64,000 nucleotides of DNA from Oscillospiraceae bacterium (GCA_015065545.1 SVQA01000001.1:124001-188000); one strand, 5' to 3'; positions 48,492 through 58,552 are shown, counted from the first letter of the stretch. Numbers and translations are program-made. Notes: generated by a model not told the origin, from the sequence alone.

Positions 48492-49466
48492 TCAGATAGA
48501 AACATCCATAGCGATATTATAGAGGTCCTCGTCAAATACACGCTTCATATTAAGTGCTTCTGTAATATCAAGGTCAACAACATTGCCTGCCTGAAGTGCA
48601 CAAACACGGTTGCCGATATTGTTTACAAGAAGCTCAACGGCATGGTGACCCATAGCAGTAGCAACAACTCTGTCTCTGAGTGTGGGAGAACCACCACGCT
48701 GAACGTGACCGAGAACTGTGGCTCTGGTCTCGATGCCAGTCTTCTCTTCGATATATTTAGCAATATCTGCACTGCCGCCAACACCCTCAGCAACAATAAC
48801 GATAAAGTGTTTTTTGCCTGTTGCCTGAGTCTTTAAAATCTTATCAACAACCATTGTATCAAGATCGTGAGGCTTTTCAGGAACAAGAATTGCAGTTGCA
48901 CCGCAAGCAATACCTGTCTGGAGAGCAATATCACCACAACGTCTGCCCATTACCTCAACAACAGAGCATCTGTCGTGAGACTGAGCTGTATCTCTGATTT
49001 TATCAACCATTTCGAGTACTGTGTTCATAGCGGTATCAAAACCGATTGTGTACTCACTGCAAGCAATATCGTTATCAATAGTACCGGGAATACACACACA
49101 GGGAATACCTGCACCGGAGAGGTCACGAGCACCGCGGAAGGAACCATCACCGCCGATTACAACAACACCGTTAACACCGAGAGAGCGGCAATAGTCTGCT
49201 GCCTTCTGTACGCCTGCGGGGGTATTGTACTCTTCACTTCTTGCAGTATAAAGAACAGTACCTCCGTGATTAATAATATCGGAAACAGAACGAAGATTCA
49301 TTTCAATAACATCGCCGTTAAGAAGACCGTTGTATCCTCTTTTAATACCGTAAACATGGAGATTACGATTGATAGCAGCACGAACAACTGCTCTTACAGC
49401 GGCATTCATACCGGGAGCGTCACCGCCACTGGTAAGCACAGCAATAGAATTAACATTCTGAGACAT
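48492..49466 (-). CDS. pfkA: ATP-dependent 6-phosphofructokinase
   Basis: 324 residues, standard bacterial length. LTSGGDAPGMNAAVR, VVIGGDGSFRGA (ATP type, G-D-G) and the catalytic PGTIDND near residue 124 are intact. Phosphorylates fructose 6-phosphate in glycolysis. ATG at 49466 follows GGAGG by 7 bases; the in-frame TTG upstream overlaps the site. It follows dnaE, a gene pair common in Clostridia. Confidence 0.97.
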   Translation of the reverse strand: MSQNVNSIAVLTSGGDAPGMNAAVRAVVRAAINRNLHVYGIKRGYNGLLNGDVIEMNLRSVSDIINHGGTVLYTARSEEYNTPAGVQKAADYCRSLGVNGVVVIGGDGSFRGARDLSGAGIPCVCIPGTIDNDIACSEYTIGFDTAMNTVLEMVDKIRDTAQSHDRCSVVEVMGRRCGDIALQTGIACGATAILVPEKPHDLDTMVVDKILKTQATGKKHFIVIVAEGVGGSADIAKYIEEKTGIETRATVLGHVQRGGSPTLRDRVVATAMGHHAVELLVNNIGNRVCALQAGNVVDLDITEALNMKRVFDEDLYNIAMDVSI

Positions 49467-49538
49467 ATAAATATACCTCCAAGTCAAAATAATACATTTT
49501 TTATTATAATTGAAATTTCCAGTAAATTCAAGTCTTTT

Positions 49539-52500
49539 TTAACTTTCTTTGAATTTTAGTTTTACCGAATCTTCTCCCAATTGATTTTTGAGTTCTTTAA
49601 GCATTACATTATTAAGAGATACCCAAAGATGCACAGGAGCTTTTAAGACTTTTTTATCATCATTAAGATAAAAAAATACAGGGGTTTGTCCTTCAAATAT
49701 TTCAATAACTCTCTTGGCTTTATTAAAGAGCACACCATCTTTAGTATCCACCTTAAGATAAAGAGATGAAGCACGGGAGAAATCAATTATATCATCTGCA
49801 TATATTGATTTTTTATTTATGATTTGAGGCTCTGCTTTATTCAAAGAGTCCCCACCAGAAGCTTCTCTGTTCACAAAATCTGCCGGTGGAGTTTTCTCAA
49901 CCTTCTCCACAGTATTCACAAGAACCTTGGAATCTTCATCCTCCCTCACGCTTACTGTTCCACAAACAGAAATAACCGAACCCTCGTAAAGTATACCGCC
50001 GTACTGAGAAAGAATCTTGGGGAAAATAATAAGCTCCATAGAGCCGGTTCTGTCCTCGACCGTAAGGAAAGCCATCATCTGATTAGATTTAGTAACCTGT
50101 GTTCTGAATTTCGACACTATGCAAAGAAGTCTTACTCTTTGCATATCGGTGTACTTTTTCTCGCTGTCTGCGGATACTATATCTCCGATTCTGTCAATCC
50201 TGAATTTCTTTGCAAACCATTCGTATTCTGATACAGGATGTCCGGACAAATACATTCCTGCCATATCCTTCTCCATATTAAGAAGCTCAATAAGAGGAAA
50301 CTCCTGAAGATCTGGTAACTGCATAGAAGCCTGAATTGTGGTATCGGAGTCACTTTCAAACAAAGACAATTGCCCCTCAACATTTCTGCGTTTTTCAAAA
50401 TCCAGATCATCCAATACAGCTGAGGCAATAGACATCATTTGCCTGCGGTTTGCACCTAAATCATCAAGAGCACCGCATTTAATAAGACTCTCTAAGGAGC
50501 GGGAGTTCATACCCTTGCTATAAAGTCTTGAACAAAAATCTCTCAAAGATTTAAACTCACCTGTTTTTCTTGCAGAGATTATAGCTTCAATAAAATTATA
50601 GCCAAGATTTTTAATTGCCATAAGTCCGTAACGGATATTATTATTTACAACTGTAAAACCGTGAGAACTGTAATTAACATGAGGCGGCAACACCTGAATG
50701 CCCAGATGCTGGCAATCGCTTATATAAGTTGCGAGTTTATTCTGCCTGTCAAGAACAGAAGAAAGCAATGCCGCCATATATTGCTTTGGATAATGAAATT
50801 TAAGCCAAGCAGTCTGATAAGATACAAATGCATAGGCAGCCGCATGAGATTTATTAAAAGCATAAGAAGCAAAGCTTTTCATCTCGTCATAAACAGATTC
50901 AGCAACCTCTCTGCTTACACCTCTGCGAATACAGCCTTCAACCTCTACAGTACCGTCTTCCTTTAAAAGACCGTTTATAAAGATTTCTTTTTCTCTTTCC
51001 ATAACGTCGTGCTTTTTCTTACTCATTGCACGACGAACAACATCAGCACGACCAAGAGAATAGCCTGCAAGCTTTCTGAAAATCTGCATTACCTGCTCTT
51101 GATACACAATGCATCCATAGGTAACGTTCAGTATATCCTCCAGCATAGGATGTTTATACCGTATTTTAGCAGGGTTATGACGATTCTCTATATACATCGG
51201 AATACTGTCCATAGGACCGGGACGATACAAAGAAATAACCGCAATTAAATCCTCAAGAGATTCGGGTCGAAGCTGAACGAGAACATTCTTCATACCTTGA
51301 GATTCGAACTGGAATACACCCTCGGTATTACCCTGAGAAATCATATTGTAAACTCCCTTGTCACCCTCCTTGATTCTATCAAGGGTGAAATCGGGTTCTG
51401 CCTGCCGAATCAGTTTCACAGCATCGCTTATTACAGTAAGATTGCGAAGACCAAGGAAATCCATTTTAAGAAGTCCCAGTTCTTCCAGAGTAGTCATTGT
51501 AAACTGAGTAACAACCTGCTCATCATTCTTTGCAAGGGGTACGTAATCCGAAACAGGTCTGTCAGAAATAATAACACCTGCGGCATGAGTGGTGGAATGT
51601 CTGGGCATACCCTCAAGACCGCGTGATAAATCAATAAGCTCTCTTATCTGTATATCAGTATCATATTTTTCTTTAAGTTCTTTACTGATTGCGAGGGCTT
51701 TGTCAAGTGTAATGTTAATATCAGCAGGTATAAGTTTTGCAACTGTATCACAAGTAGAATATGGAAGTCCTAAGGCTCGTCCTACATCACGGACTACACC
51801 CTTTGCAGCCATAGTACCGAAAGCGATAATCTGTGCAACGTGGTCATATCCGTACTTTCTGACCACATAATCAATAACCTCACCCCGTCTGTCTTTGCAG
51901 AAATCTATATCAAAATCGGGCATAGACACACGCTCAGGGTTTAGGAATCTCTCAAACAGAAGATTATATTTAATGGGGTCGATACCCGTAATACCGATAC
52001 AAAAAGCACAAAGAGAACCCGCACCGGAGCCTCTGCCGGGACCTACGGGAATACCGTTTCTTTTTGCATACTGAATAAAATCATTGACAATAAGGTAGTA
52101 GTCAACAAAGCCCATTGAATTTATAGTGTTAAGCTCATATTCAAGACGCTCAACAATGGTTTTGTCGGGATTTTCACCATAATATTTATAAAGGCCATTG
52201 TAGCATTGCCTTTTAAAATACTCATAATGAGCTTCGTTGTTAGGGACATCGAAAACAGGAAGCTTTCTTTTTCCAAATTCAAACTGAACATTACAGCGGT
52301 CTGCAATTTTCTGCGTATTATCAAATGCTTCGCTGTAAAAAGGAAAAAGACTGCGCATTTCTTCTTCTGTCTTAACGTAGAATTCATCTGTTTCAAAACG
52401 CATTCTATCTTCATCGTTGATGGTATGGTTTGTCTGAATACACATCAAAATAGCCTGAAGCTTTGAATCTTCTTTTGTAATGTAATGGCAATCGTTAGTA

Positions 52501-53105
52501 ACAACAAGACCTGCACCGATTTCACGGGCAAGTCTTACAAGCTCGGGATTAACCTCCTGCTGTTCACGCATAAAGTGATTTTGCAGTTCTATAAAGAAAT
52601 TATCTTTACCAAAAAGAGACTGATAATACAGGGCTTTTTCTTTTGCCCCGATATAATTGCCTGAGGTAAGCTTACGGGGAATTTCACCTGCAAGGCAGGC
52701 AGAAAGGCATATCAGTCCTTCGTGGTATTTTTCTAAAAGCTCGTTGTCGATTCTGGGCTTTACATAAAAGCCATCAGTATAGCCCAAAGACACAAGCTTC
52801 ATAAGGTTATTGTAGCCGGTGTTATTCTCGCAGAGTAAAACCATGTGATAATATTCTCTGTCAAGCTCGGGGGTTTTATCAAATCGGCTTCGGGGTGCAA
52901 CATACACTTCACATCCAATAACAGGATGAACGCCCTGTGCTTTGCATTCACGCCAAAAATCAATAACACCATACATGGCACCATGGTCGGTTATTGCAAC
53001 AGCGGTCTGTCCCGCTTCTTTTACCCGAGCAACAAGCTTTTTAATTTTACAAGCACCATCAAGTAAGCTATATTCACTATGAACATGCAGATGAGCAAAT
53101 GCCAC
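49539..53105 (-). CDS. dnaE: DNA polymerase III alpha subunit DnaE
   Basis: About 1188 residues. The N-terminal PHP domain (FAHLHVHSEYSLLDGA), palm aspartates in MPDFDIDFCKDRRGE near residue 400, helix-hairpin-helix and C-terminal OB-fold (SMELIIFPKIL) are all present. There is no exonuclease insert, unlike PolC. In PolC bacteria DnaE extends primers, chiefly on the lagging strand, or acts in repair. The start is GTG at 53105, 8 bases after AAGGAGG. Confidence 0.97.
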   Translation of the reverse strand: MAFAHLHVHSEYSLLDGACKIKKLVARVKEAGQTAVAITDHGAMYGVIDFWRECKAQGVHPVIGCEVYVAPRSRFDKTPELDREYYHMVLLCENNTGYNNLMKLVSLGYTDGFYVKPRIDNELLEKYHEGLICLSACLAGEIPRKLTSGNYIGAKEKALYYQSLFGKDNFFIELQNHFMREQQEVNPELVRLAREIGAGLVVTNDCHYITKEDSKLQAILMCIQTNHTINDEDRMRFETDEFYVKTEEEMRSLFPFYSEAFDNTQKIADRCNVQFEFGKRKLPVFDVPNNEAHYEYFKRQCYNGLYKYYGENPDKTIVERLEYELNTINSMGFVDYYLIVNDFIQYAKRNGIPVGPGRGSGAGSLCAFCIGITGIDPIKYNLLFERFLNPERVSMPDFDIDFCKDRRGEVIDYVVRKYGYDHVAQIIAFGTMAAKGVVRDVGRALGLPYSTCDTVAKLIPADINITLDKALAISKELKEKYDTDIQIRELIDLSRGLEGMPRHSTTHAAGVIISDRPVSDYVPLAKNDEQVVTQFTMTTLEELGLLKMDFLGLRNLTVISDAVKLIRQAEPDFTLDRIKEGDKGVYNMISQGNTEGVFQFESQGMKNVLVQLRPESLEDLIAVISLYRPGPMDSIPMYIENRHNPAKIRYKHPMLEDILNVTYGCIVYQEQVMQIFRKLAGYSLGRADVVRRAMSKKKHDVMEREKEIFINGLLKEDGTVEVEGCIRRGVSREVAESVYDEMKSFASYAFNKSHAAAYAFVSYQTAWLKFHYPKQYMAALLSSVLDRQNKLATYISDCQHLGIQVLPPHVNYSSHGFTVVNNNIRYGLMAIKNLGYNFIEAIISARKTGEFKSLRDFCSRLYSKGMNSRSLESLIKCGALDDLGANRRQMMSIASAVLDDLDFEKRRNVEGQLSLFESDSDTTIQASMQLPDLQEFPLIELLNMEKDMAGMYLSGHPVSEYEWFAKKFRIDRIGDIVSADSEKKYTDMQRVRLLCIVSKFRTQVTKSNQMMAFLTVEDRTGSMELIIFPKILSQYGGILYEGSVISVCGTVSVREDEDSKVLVNTVEKVEKTPPADFVNREASGGDSLNKAEPQIINKKSIYADDIIDFSRASSLYLKVDTKDGVLFNKAKRVIEIFEGQTPVFFYLNDDKKVLKAPVHLWVSLNNVMLKELKNQLGEDSVKLKFKES

Positions 53106-53138
53106 AGGACACACCTCCTTATATAAGTTTCACTATGT

Positions 53139-54341
53139 TTAATCAACAACAGCCGAAACTTCGCCGTCTTTGAATCTAATTTTTATTTTATCTTCTTTTG
53201 AAAGCTCCTTTGATGAAGTTACTGTTTTTCCGTTCAAAGAAACTACTGAATACCCTCTGTTCAATATTGAAACCGGATCAAGTGCAAAAAGACGGGTTTT
53301 AAGATTCTCCAGAGTATTTTTGTGCTCTTTAAATCTATTTTCACTTGCCTGCAGAAGCCTTTGAGAAAGACTCATAAACTCCTGATTCAAAGTATTAAAA
53401 CCTTTCCTGGGATCCTTCTCTGTTAGTACCGAATAGCACTCAGACAATACTTTTTCTCTTGCAGAAATAAAGTTCTCGCCAAGAGCAACAAGATATTGCC
53501 TCTGTTTTAAGAGCATATCAATCTCCCCAAATCTATCAGGAGTGGCAAGCTCAGCCGCCGCAGACGGAGTTGGAGCTCGCATATCAGAAACAAAATCACA
53601 AATTGTAAAATCAGTTTCGTGACCTACCGCTGAGATAACAGGTATAGAACAATCGAAGATTGCACGGGCAAGGGCTTCGCTGTTAAAAGCCCACAAATCT
53701 TCAATAGAACCACCGCCTCGGCCGATAATAATAACATCGCTGTCTTTTCTTGAGTCAGCCTGCTTTATCGCCTCGGCAAGCATAGGCGCCGCACCATCGC
53801 CCTGCACAAGTACAGGGATAATTTCTACAGCCGAATAAGGCCAACGCCTTGTAAGAACATTTCTTATATCCTGCAAAGCTGCACCTGTAGGTGAAGTAAT
53901 AACTGTTATCTTCTTAGGGTAATGAGGTAAGGGCTTTTTATGTTCAGGATTAAAAAGTCCTTCTTCCTGTAGTTTAGCTTTAAGCTGTTCATAAGCAATA
54001 GCAAGAGAACCTACACCATCAGGCTGCATATCTTCGATATAAAGCTGATACTGTCCGCTTGGCTCATATACAGAAATTCTGCCCCGAGCGATAACCTTCA
54101 TACCATTTTGCGGTCTGAACTTGAGATTCTTTGCACTAAAAGAAAACATAACCGCCTTCACAACAGCCTTGCTATCCTTGAGCGAAAGATAGATATGACC
54201 GCTTGCATAATGATCGGTTAAATTGGAAATCTCTCCTGTTACAAAAACATAGCGAAGCTTATCATCTGACTCAATAAGAGATTTTATATAATAATTCAGT
54301 TGTGATACGGAAATTATAATTGGTCCGTTATTTGTAATCAT
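53139..54341 (-). CDS. xseA: Exodeoxyribonuclease VII large subunit
   Basis: 400 residues. The OB-fold (FVTGEISNLTDHYASGHIYLSLKD) is followed by the catalytic domain (ITSPTGAALQDIRNVLTRRWP, GRGGGSIEDLWAFNSE, SAVGHETDFTICDFVSDMRAPTPSAAAEL). Degrades single-stranded DNA to oligonucleotides with XseB. No xseB is adjacent. The ribosome site AGTGAT is weak, so coupling to the preceding gene 12 bases upstream is likely. Confidence 0.96.
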   Translation of the reverse strand: MITNNGPIIISVSQLNYYIKSLIESDDKLRYVFVTGEISNLTDHYASGHIYLSLKDSKAVVKAVMFSFSAKNLKFRPQNGMKVIARGRISVYEPSGQYQLYIEDMQPDGVGSLAIAYEQLKAKLQEEGLFNPEHKKPLPHYPKKITVITSPTGAALQDIRNVLTRRWPYSAVEIIPVLVQGDGAAPMLAEAIKQADSRKDSDVIIIGRGGGSIEDLWAFNSEALARAIFDCSIPVISAVGHETDFTICDFVSDMRAPTPSAAAELATPDRFGEIDMLLKQRQYLVALGENFISAREKVLSECYSVLTEKDPRKGFNTLNQEFMSLSQRLLQASENRFKEHKNTLENLKTRLFALDPVSILNRGYSVVSLNGKTVTSSKELSKEDKIKIRFKDGEVSAVVD

Positions 54342-54353
54342 AGTATCACTTAC

Positions 54354-55295
54354 TTAAACATTCCCAGTAAATTTTATTCCGCCAAGCAAAGCACAGCCTG
54401 CGGCATTATCGCAGGAAAACTCCGGCTGGGCAAAATATGCATCAAATTTATTCTCTAAAGATTTGCGTATGATGGAATTAGACATAACTCCACCTGCAAA
54501 AACAACAGGCATTTCGCCATAAAGAGCAAAAACCTCCTCGGTCATTTTTGCAATACTCGCCTGCACATAAGCAAGAGCATAGGCAGAAGTCATATACTTA
54601 TCATTGGATTTTTTATAAATATCCTGCAGTTTATTTTGAAATCCGCTCAAACTGCAAAAGGTACCCTTTACAGAAGGCTTTACTTTAATAGGTTCCTTAT
54701 ACTGTAAAGCAAGCTTTTCAAGCTCTTTACCGCAAGGGAAATCAAGACCAAGCATCACACCGGTTCTATCAATAAGCTGCCCTGCATTCAAATCAAGAGT
54801 TTTTGCAACAATCTGACAGGAAAGAATATCACAATAATCATAATCTACAATTATTCCCTCGGTTGTGCCACCGCTTACTTGAAAAGCAAGGAATCTCTTA
54901 CCAATCAAATCAAGCTTATTTGCAGAGTACAAAGCCGCCGCAATATGCCCCTCTTGATGAGAGTTTCTGAAAAGCTCGGCACCCAGTGCAGCAGATATGC
55001 CCCGTGCCATTCCCTCGCCAACAGTAAAGCAGGGCATATATGAGCCTACGCATCTTCTTGGAGTATCGGAAACCGAAACAGCCTCCACTTTAACATTAAC
55101 ATCCTCAAACAAAGACTCTAAAAGTGCAGGAAGCTGCTTGGTGTGATGAAAAACAGCATCACTCTGCCTTATTCCACATTCACCTGACTTAACAGGTAAA
55201 AGCTTTTTTTTCTGTATTATACTTTTATCTTCTGTATTATAAAGAGCACAGGAGGTAGTGTAATTGCTTGTATCAATACCCAGAATAAGAGCCAT
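54354..55295 (-). CDS. TsaD/Kae1-like protein (peptidase M22 group), probable paralogue
   Basis: 313 residues, about 25 shorter than typical TsaD. The ASKHA fold opens LGIDTSNYTTSCAL. The metal-binding H-x3-H is kept (SHQEGHIAA), but the VSGGHT loop reads VSGGTTE. Clostridia often carry such a protein between nusB and xseA in addition to a true TsaD, so I do not call it the t6A enzyme. The start codon overlaps the nusB stop (TGATG). Confidence 0.82.
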   Translation of the reverse strand: MALILGIDTSNYTTSCALYNTEDKSIIQKKKLLPVKSGECGIRQSDAVFHHTKQLPALLESLFEDVNVKVEAVSVSDTPRRCVGSYMPCFTVGEGMARGISAALGAELFRNSHQEGHIAAALYSANKLDLIGKRFLAFQVSGGTTEGIIVDYDYCDILSCQIVAKTLDLNAGQLIDRTGVMLGLDFPCGKELEKLALQYKEPIKVKPSVKGTFCSLSGFQNKLQDIYKKSNDKYMTSAYALAYVQASIAKMTEEVFALYGEMPVVFAGGVMSNSIIRKSLENKFDAYFAQPEFSCDNAAGCALLGGIKFTGNV

Positions 55296-55783
55296 CAGTT
55301 AAGCTCCCTGGCAATAGCACCCAACACACCATTGACAAAAGACGCATCATCAACAGAATATTTTTTTACAAGTTCAACTGCTTCGTTGATGGCAACGGAA
55401 ACAGGAACCTCGTCGACATATTTCATCTCGTAAACAGCAACTCTGAGTACCGCAAGAGATATTCGTGAAATTCGAGAAATCTTCCAGCCCTTTGAAAGAT
55501 GAGAAGAAATAAGTTCATCTAAAATGCTCAGGTTTTCTTCAATAGCTTTTGCAACCTCAACAGCATAGTCGCTATAGTATTCATCACGGCTGTCGATAAT
55601 ATTATCAGCGATTTCATCTATACCTGTGTCGCTGAAAAGCTTTTCAAAAGAAAGCAGAACTGCCTGCTCTCTCTTTTTGTATCTTGATATATTATTGCGG
55701 TTTTCATAGATTACAGAATCGGGATTTTCCATAACCTCTGTTACCTCTTCTGCATTTTCTGTAAGATTCTGATTTTCAAGCAT
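55295..55783 (-). CDS. nusB: Transcription antitermination protein NusB
   Basis: About 162 residues. The all-helical NusB fold is seen from about residue 35: K-R-E-Q-A-V-L-L-S-F-E-K, and the diagnostic VPVSVAINEAVELVKKYSVDDASFVNGVLGAI at the C-terminus. Some 30 extra acidic residues at the N-terminus. Binds boxA RNA with S10 in rRNA antitermination. ATG at 55783 with GGAG 8 bases upstream. First gene of the nusB-TsaD-like-xseA-dnaE-pfkA unit. Confidence 0.92.
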   Translation of the reverse strand: MLENQNLTENAEEVTEVMENPDSVIYENRNNISRYKKREQAVLLSFEKLFSDTGIDEIADNIIDSRDEYYSDYAVEVAKAIEENLSILDELISSHLSKGWKISRISRISLAVLRVAVYEMKYVDEVPVSVAINEAVELVKKYSVDDASFVNGVLGAIARELN

Positions 55784-55821
55784 ACAATCAACTCCATTAT
55801 AGTTATTTAAATCCAATATAA

Positions 55822-55849
55822 ATTATACCACAAATAAGACAAATTGCAA
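55822..55849 (-). promoter_or_regulatory. Promoter of the nusB unit
   Basis: Minus strand TTGCAA (55849-55844), 16 bases, TATAAT (55827-55822) with the extended -10 TGG in front. Confidence 0.75.
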
Positions 55850-55870
55850 CTTTATTCACACTATTAAAAT

Positions 55871-55899
55871 AAAAAAGAGCGATACTTTTGTACCGCTCT
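55871..55899 (-). terminator. Terminator of the spoIIIA operon
   Basis: Minus-strand AGAGCGGTAC pairs with GTATCGCTCT over 10 positions (one G.U) around AAAA-like loop bases, followed by TTTTTTATTTT. Confidence 0.85.
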
Positions 55900-55904
55900 A
55901 AGTT

Positions 55905-56471
55905 TTATGCACCAACAATATTGATATTTTCAAAAGGAAGCCCTGAAACATCACTTACACAGTCCATAATTATAAGTGCTGAATTCTCTTGCATCTCGTT
56001 TTCGGGAACAATTACAGTGCAGGAGGTTTCGTCAAGACAACATAAGCATTCCGAGAACCCCTTACCTTTTATGGTAACCTCTATCCTGCTCTGACTTAAA
56101 ATATTATCCTCAAGCTTTGCAAGCTGCTCAGCCGCATCCTCCATCGCTTCTTCTGAAGCTTCTGACATCTCAAATACCGAAGTTGCCAAAGAAATCACTT
56201 CATCCTGAGTTTTTTGCCGTTCTGACTTTGCAACAGAAAAGTATTCAAGCTGTTCTTGAGAAAGTGAGGAATTAGAGGAAATACTTGCACTGCTGACAGC
56301 TACCTCATCAGAGCTTGAATTTATATTACTGTTCACATAGGTCGCAACACCGAGTTCTCTGTTGTTATCGGGCTTTTGCTGTGTTGCAGACAGTTGCCAG
56401 TTAAGAAATACCGCTCCTGCTAATGTGAGCACCAATGCTGATAATACAATGTGTCTTTTCTTGATTTTCAT
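55905..56471 (-). CDS. spoIIIAH: Stage III sporulation protein AH
   Basis: About 188 residues. One N-terminal membrane helix (about 8-28), a serine/asparagine-rich linker, then the YscJ/FliF-like ring-building domain with helical EEAMEDAAEQLAKLEDNI and the final beta strand. SpoIIIAH forms the mother-cell side of the channel that pairs with SpoIIQ in the forespore. AGGAGG precedes the ATG at 56471. Confidence 0.9.
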   Translation of the reverse strand: MKIKKRHIVLSALVLTLAGAVFLNWQLSATQQKPDNNRELGVATYVNSNINSSSDEVAVSSASISSNSSLSQEQLEYFSVAKSERQKTQDEVISLATSVFEMSEASEEAMEDAAEQLAKLEDNILSQSRIEVTIKGKGFSECLCCLDETSCTVIVPENEMQENSALIIMDCVSDVSGLPFENINIVGA

Positions 56472-56485
56472 TTTTGCCTCCTGAA

Positions 56486-56926
56486 TTATGTAAGTTTTGT
56501 AACACAAACCTTGTTACTGGGAATATTGAGTACTGTACTTATAAGCTCCGTAACCTTTGCCGTAACCAAAGCTTTATCGCCACCCTCACAAGCCACAACA
56601 ACACCACGAATGGTAGGCTCATTTACCTTTCTTAATGTTTTATCATCATCAAGGTAAACATATTCATAGGAATTTTCCAGAGTAAGCATTACTTTAGATC
56701 TTCCTGTTCCTTCAACACTTTCGACCATCTGTAATATTTCGTTAGTCATAGTAATCTTATATGACTCTGTATCGAAGTTTTTGGGGACACTTTCTTCAGT
56801 TTTAGAATTCGTACGTGAGCTTAAAAAGATAAGTACAATAGCACACAAGCCAACAACTATAAAAATTATTCTTGCTTTATCTGAAGATAGCAATGTTTTT
56901 AAATCTTTTTTTGACTTTTCACTCAT
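56486..56926 (-). CDS. spoIIIAG: Stage III sporulation protein AG
   Basis: 146 residues: one N-terminal helix (about 20-36) and the ring domain with ILQMVESVEGTGRSKVMLTLE and a final V-L-N-I-P-S-N-K-V-C-V. SpoIIIAG forms a large ring in the intermembrane space of the engulfed spore. GGAGTG precedes the ATG. Confidence 0.92.
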   Translation of the reverse strand: MSEKSKKDLKTLLSSDKARIIFIVVGLCAIVLIFLSSRTNSKTEESVPKNFDTESYKITMTNEILQMVESVEGTGRSKVMLTLENSYEYVYLDDDKTLRKVNEPTIRGVVVACEGGDKALVTAKVTELISTVLNIPSNKVCVTKLT

Positions 56927-56927
56927 A

Positions 56928-57401
56928 TTAACACTCCGATATAACTGGCTCTATTCCAACAAGACTTAATATCCACTCTTTGACATCCTTTGATTTGTCC
57001 ATATTATCTTTATCTAAATATATGTTAAGCTCTTTAATATATATTCCTCTATTTTCGTTTGTTGACAATATCGTTTTAATAGATGCATTTTCCACACCCT
57101 TCGACACAAGAATTTCATTTACATATTCATTTAAATATTTTGCAGTTTCTTCTATAACTCTTTCATCCTGCAAAACTGTTATTGATTCTTCAGTCACGTT
57201 AAAATGATCTTCATTTAGGCTTAAATTGATGTTTTTTACAATATCTATTATTGGCTTAAACAAACAACACAGCACAAAAACACTCAAAATTACGGTCATA
57301 ATTCTTTCAGTGTTACCGGAAGGCAGAATTATGCGAATTACAGCACAAGCTACAAGCGAACAGCAAAGAGAAGCCGCACACACATATATAGAATTGGTCA
57401 A
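56928..57401 (-). CDS. spoIIIAF: Stage III sporulation protein AF
   Basis: 157 residues. Two N-terminal helices (the second in the I-L-P-S-G-N-T-E-R-x-M segment and after) are followed by a soluble domain. The TTG start has AGGAGG 9 bases upstream and overlaps the spoIIIAE stop as TTGA. Position between AE and AG confirms the call. Confidence 0.88.
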   Translation of the reverse strand: MTNSIYVCAASLCCSLVACAVIRIILPSGNTERIMTVILSVFVLCCLFKPIIDIVKNINLSLNEDHFNVTEESITVLQDERVIEETAKYLNEYVNEILVSKGVENASIKTILSTNENRGIYIKELNIYLDKDNMDKSKDVKEWILSLVGIEPVISEC

Positions 57402-58552
57402 GAGCTTTTCCCTCCTACTGTTATTATCAGAGCTGTGGAAATAATAAAAAGTGCCATAACACAGAGCACAACAGCAAGCAAAACACTCAACACAGTACCA
57501 ACACTCATAAGCATTCTGCCCGGAATAGAAATGCCGAGCACTTCTGCTACTGTTTTACAGATGTTTATAGAAAAGCTCCAGAGAAGAAGCCTCAAAACAA
57601 CAGGCAGAAAGACAAACGCAACTGCAAAAATAACAAAAACACCCATACCGTTTTTAAGTATATTAATACTTCCCTGCACTGTTTTATAAGCTTCTGATAA
57701 TGCTGCACCGACCACAGGAATAAAAGAAGACATCGTAAAACGAACCGCTCGGGTAGAAACACTGTCTATAGAAGTAGCAATAAGAGTACGAAAGGTAAGC
57801 AAAGCCGAAAAAATAGTAAACGAAAAAGACAGAAGCCATTTTATAGTTTTGGAAAATAAATCTGTAATACTTTGAAGTTTCAGCTGAGGAACAACAGTAC
57901 TGCATATACTTACCCCCAAAAACACATTTAGCATAGGCGTTATAAATTTTGATGAGAGCTGAGCGATTCCTTCTGCCGCAAAAACCATCAACGAATAGTA
58001 CCCTGCACCGCTTAAGGAATTACCGCTTGACACTATAACCGTAACCATCAGGGGTATAAAAGCCAACATAAATTGACAGGACATTCTTATTGCTCTGCCT
58101 GCCATATCAATAACATTTGTTATAGGTATTACTAAAAGACATGCAATACAAAGGGTTGATACAACAGACAACACCTCTCGCATTGTGACTGCAGTAATAT
58201 TCTGCATAAAACCCTCAACCAAGGAATAAAGCAATAAAACGGCAATTACCAATCCGAGCGATGAGAATACCGTTTTACTCTCTTTTGACCCAATATCAAA
58301 AATCTCATTAATAACTGAAGAAAAAGATACAGAAGATAGCTCCGTGATTGAAATACTGTTTATACCTAAATCTTTAAACGTATCTTTTGTTTCACTTGGC
58401 AATTGATTATAGAATTCAGATAACCCTAAATCATCTGATAGTTCGTCAATACTTTGTTTGAGCGAAGAATCCTCTGTATTCTGTGCATTAACATCCAGTG
58501 ATGAAACAAACACAATCACAAAAGACAAGCATAACGTTAATATCACCTTCAT
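57398..58552 (-). CDS. spoIIIAE: Stage III sporulation protein AE
   Basis: About 384 residues. A signal peptide (about 1-20), an extracellular helical part, then at least seven membrane helices. The largest membrane component of the SpoIIIA-Q complex. ATG at 58552 has GGGAGG 6 bases upstream and overlaps the spoIIIAD stop (ATGA); the long in-frame extension upstream lies inside spoIIIAD and is rejected. Confidence 0.92.
   Translation of the reverse strand: MKVILTLCLSFVIVFVSSLDVNAQNTEDSSLKQSIDELSDDLGLSEFYNQLPSETKDTFKDLGINSISITELSSVSFSSVINEIFDIGSKESKTVFSSLGLVIAVLLLYSLVEGFMQNITAVTMREVLSVVSTLCIACLLVIPITNVIDMAGRAIRMSCQFMLAFIPLMVTVIVSSGNSLSGAGYYSLMVFAAEGIAQLSSKFITPMLNVFLGVSICSTVVPQLKLQSITDLFSKTIKWLLSFSFTIFSALLTFRTLIATSIDSVSTRAVRFTMSSFIPVVGAALSEAYKTVQGSINILKNGMGVFVIFAVAFVFLPVVLRLLLWSFSINICKTVAEVLGISIPGRMLMSVGTVLSVLLAVVLCVMALFIISTALIITVGGKSS

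Noticed and set aside
54354..55295. Calling this gene tsaD
   Set aside because: It is short and the substrate loop differs; a canonical TsaD is probably elsewhere in the genome.
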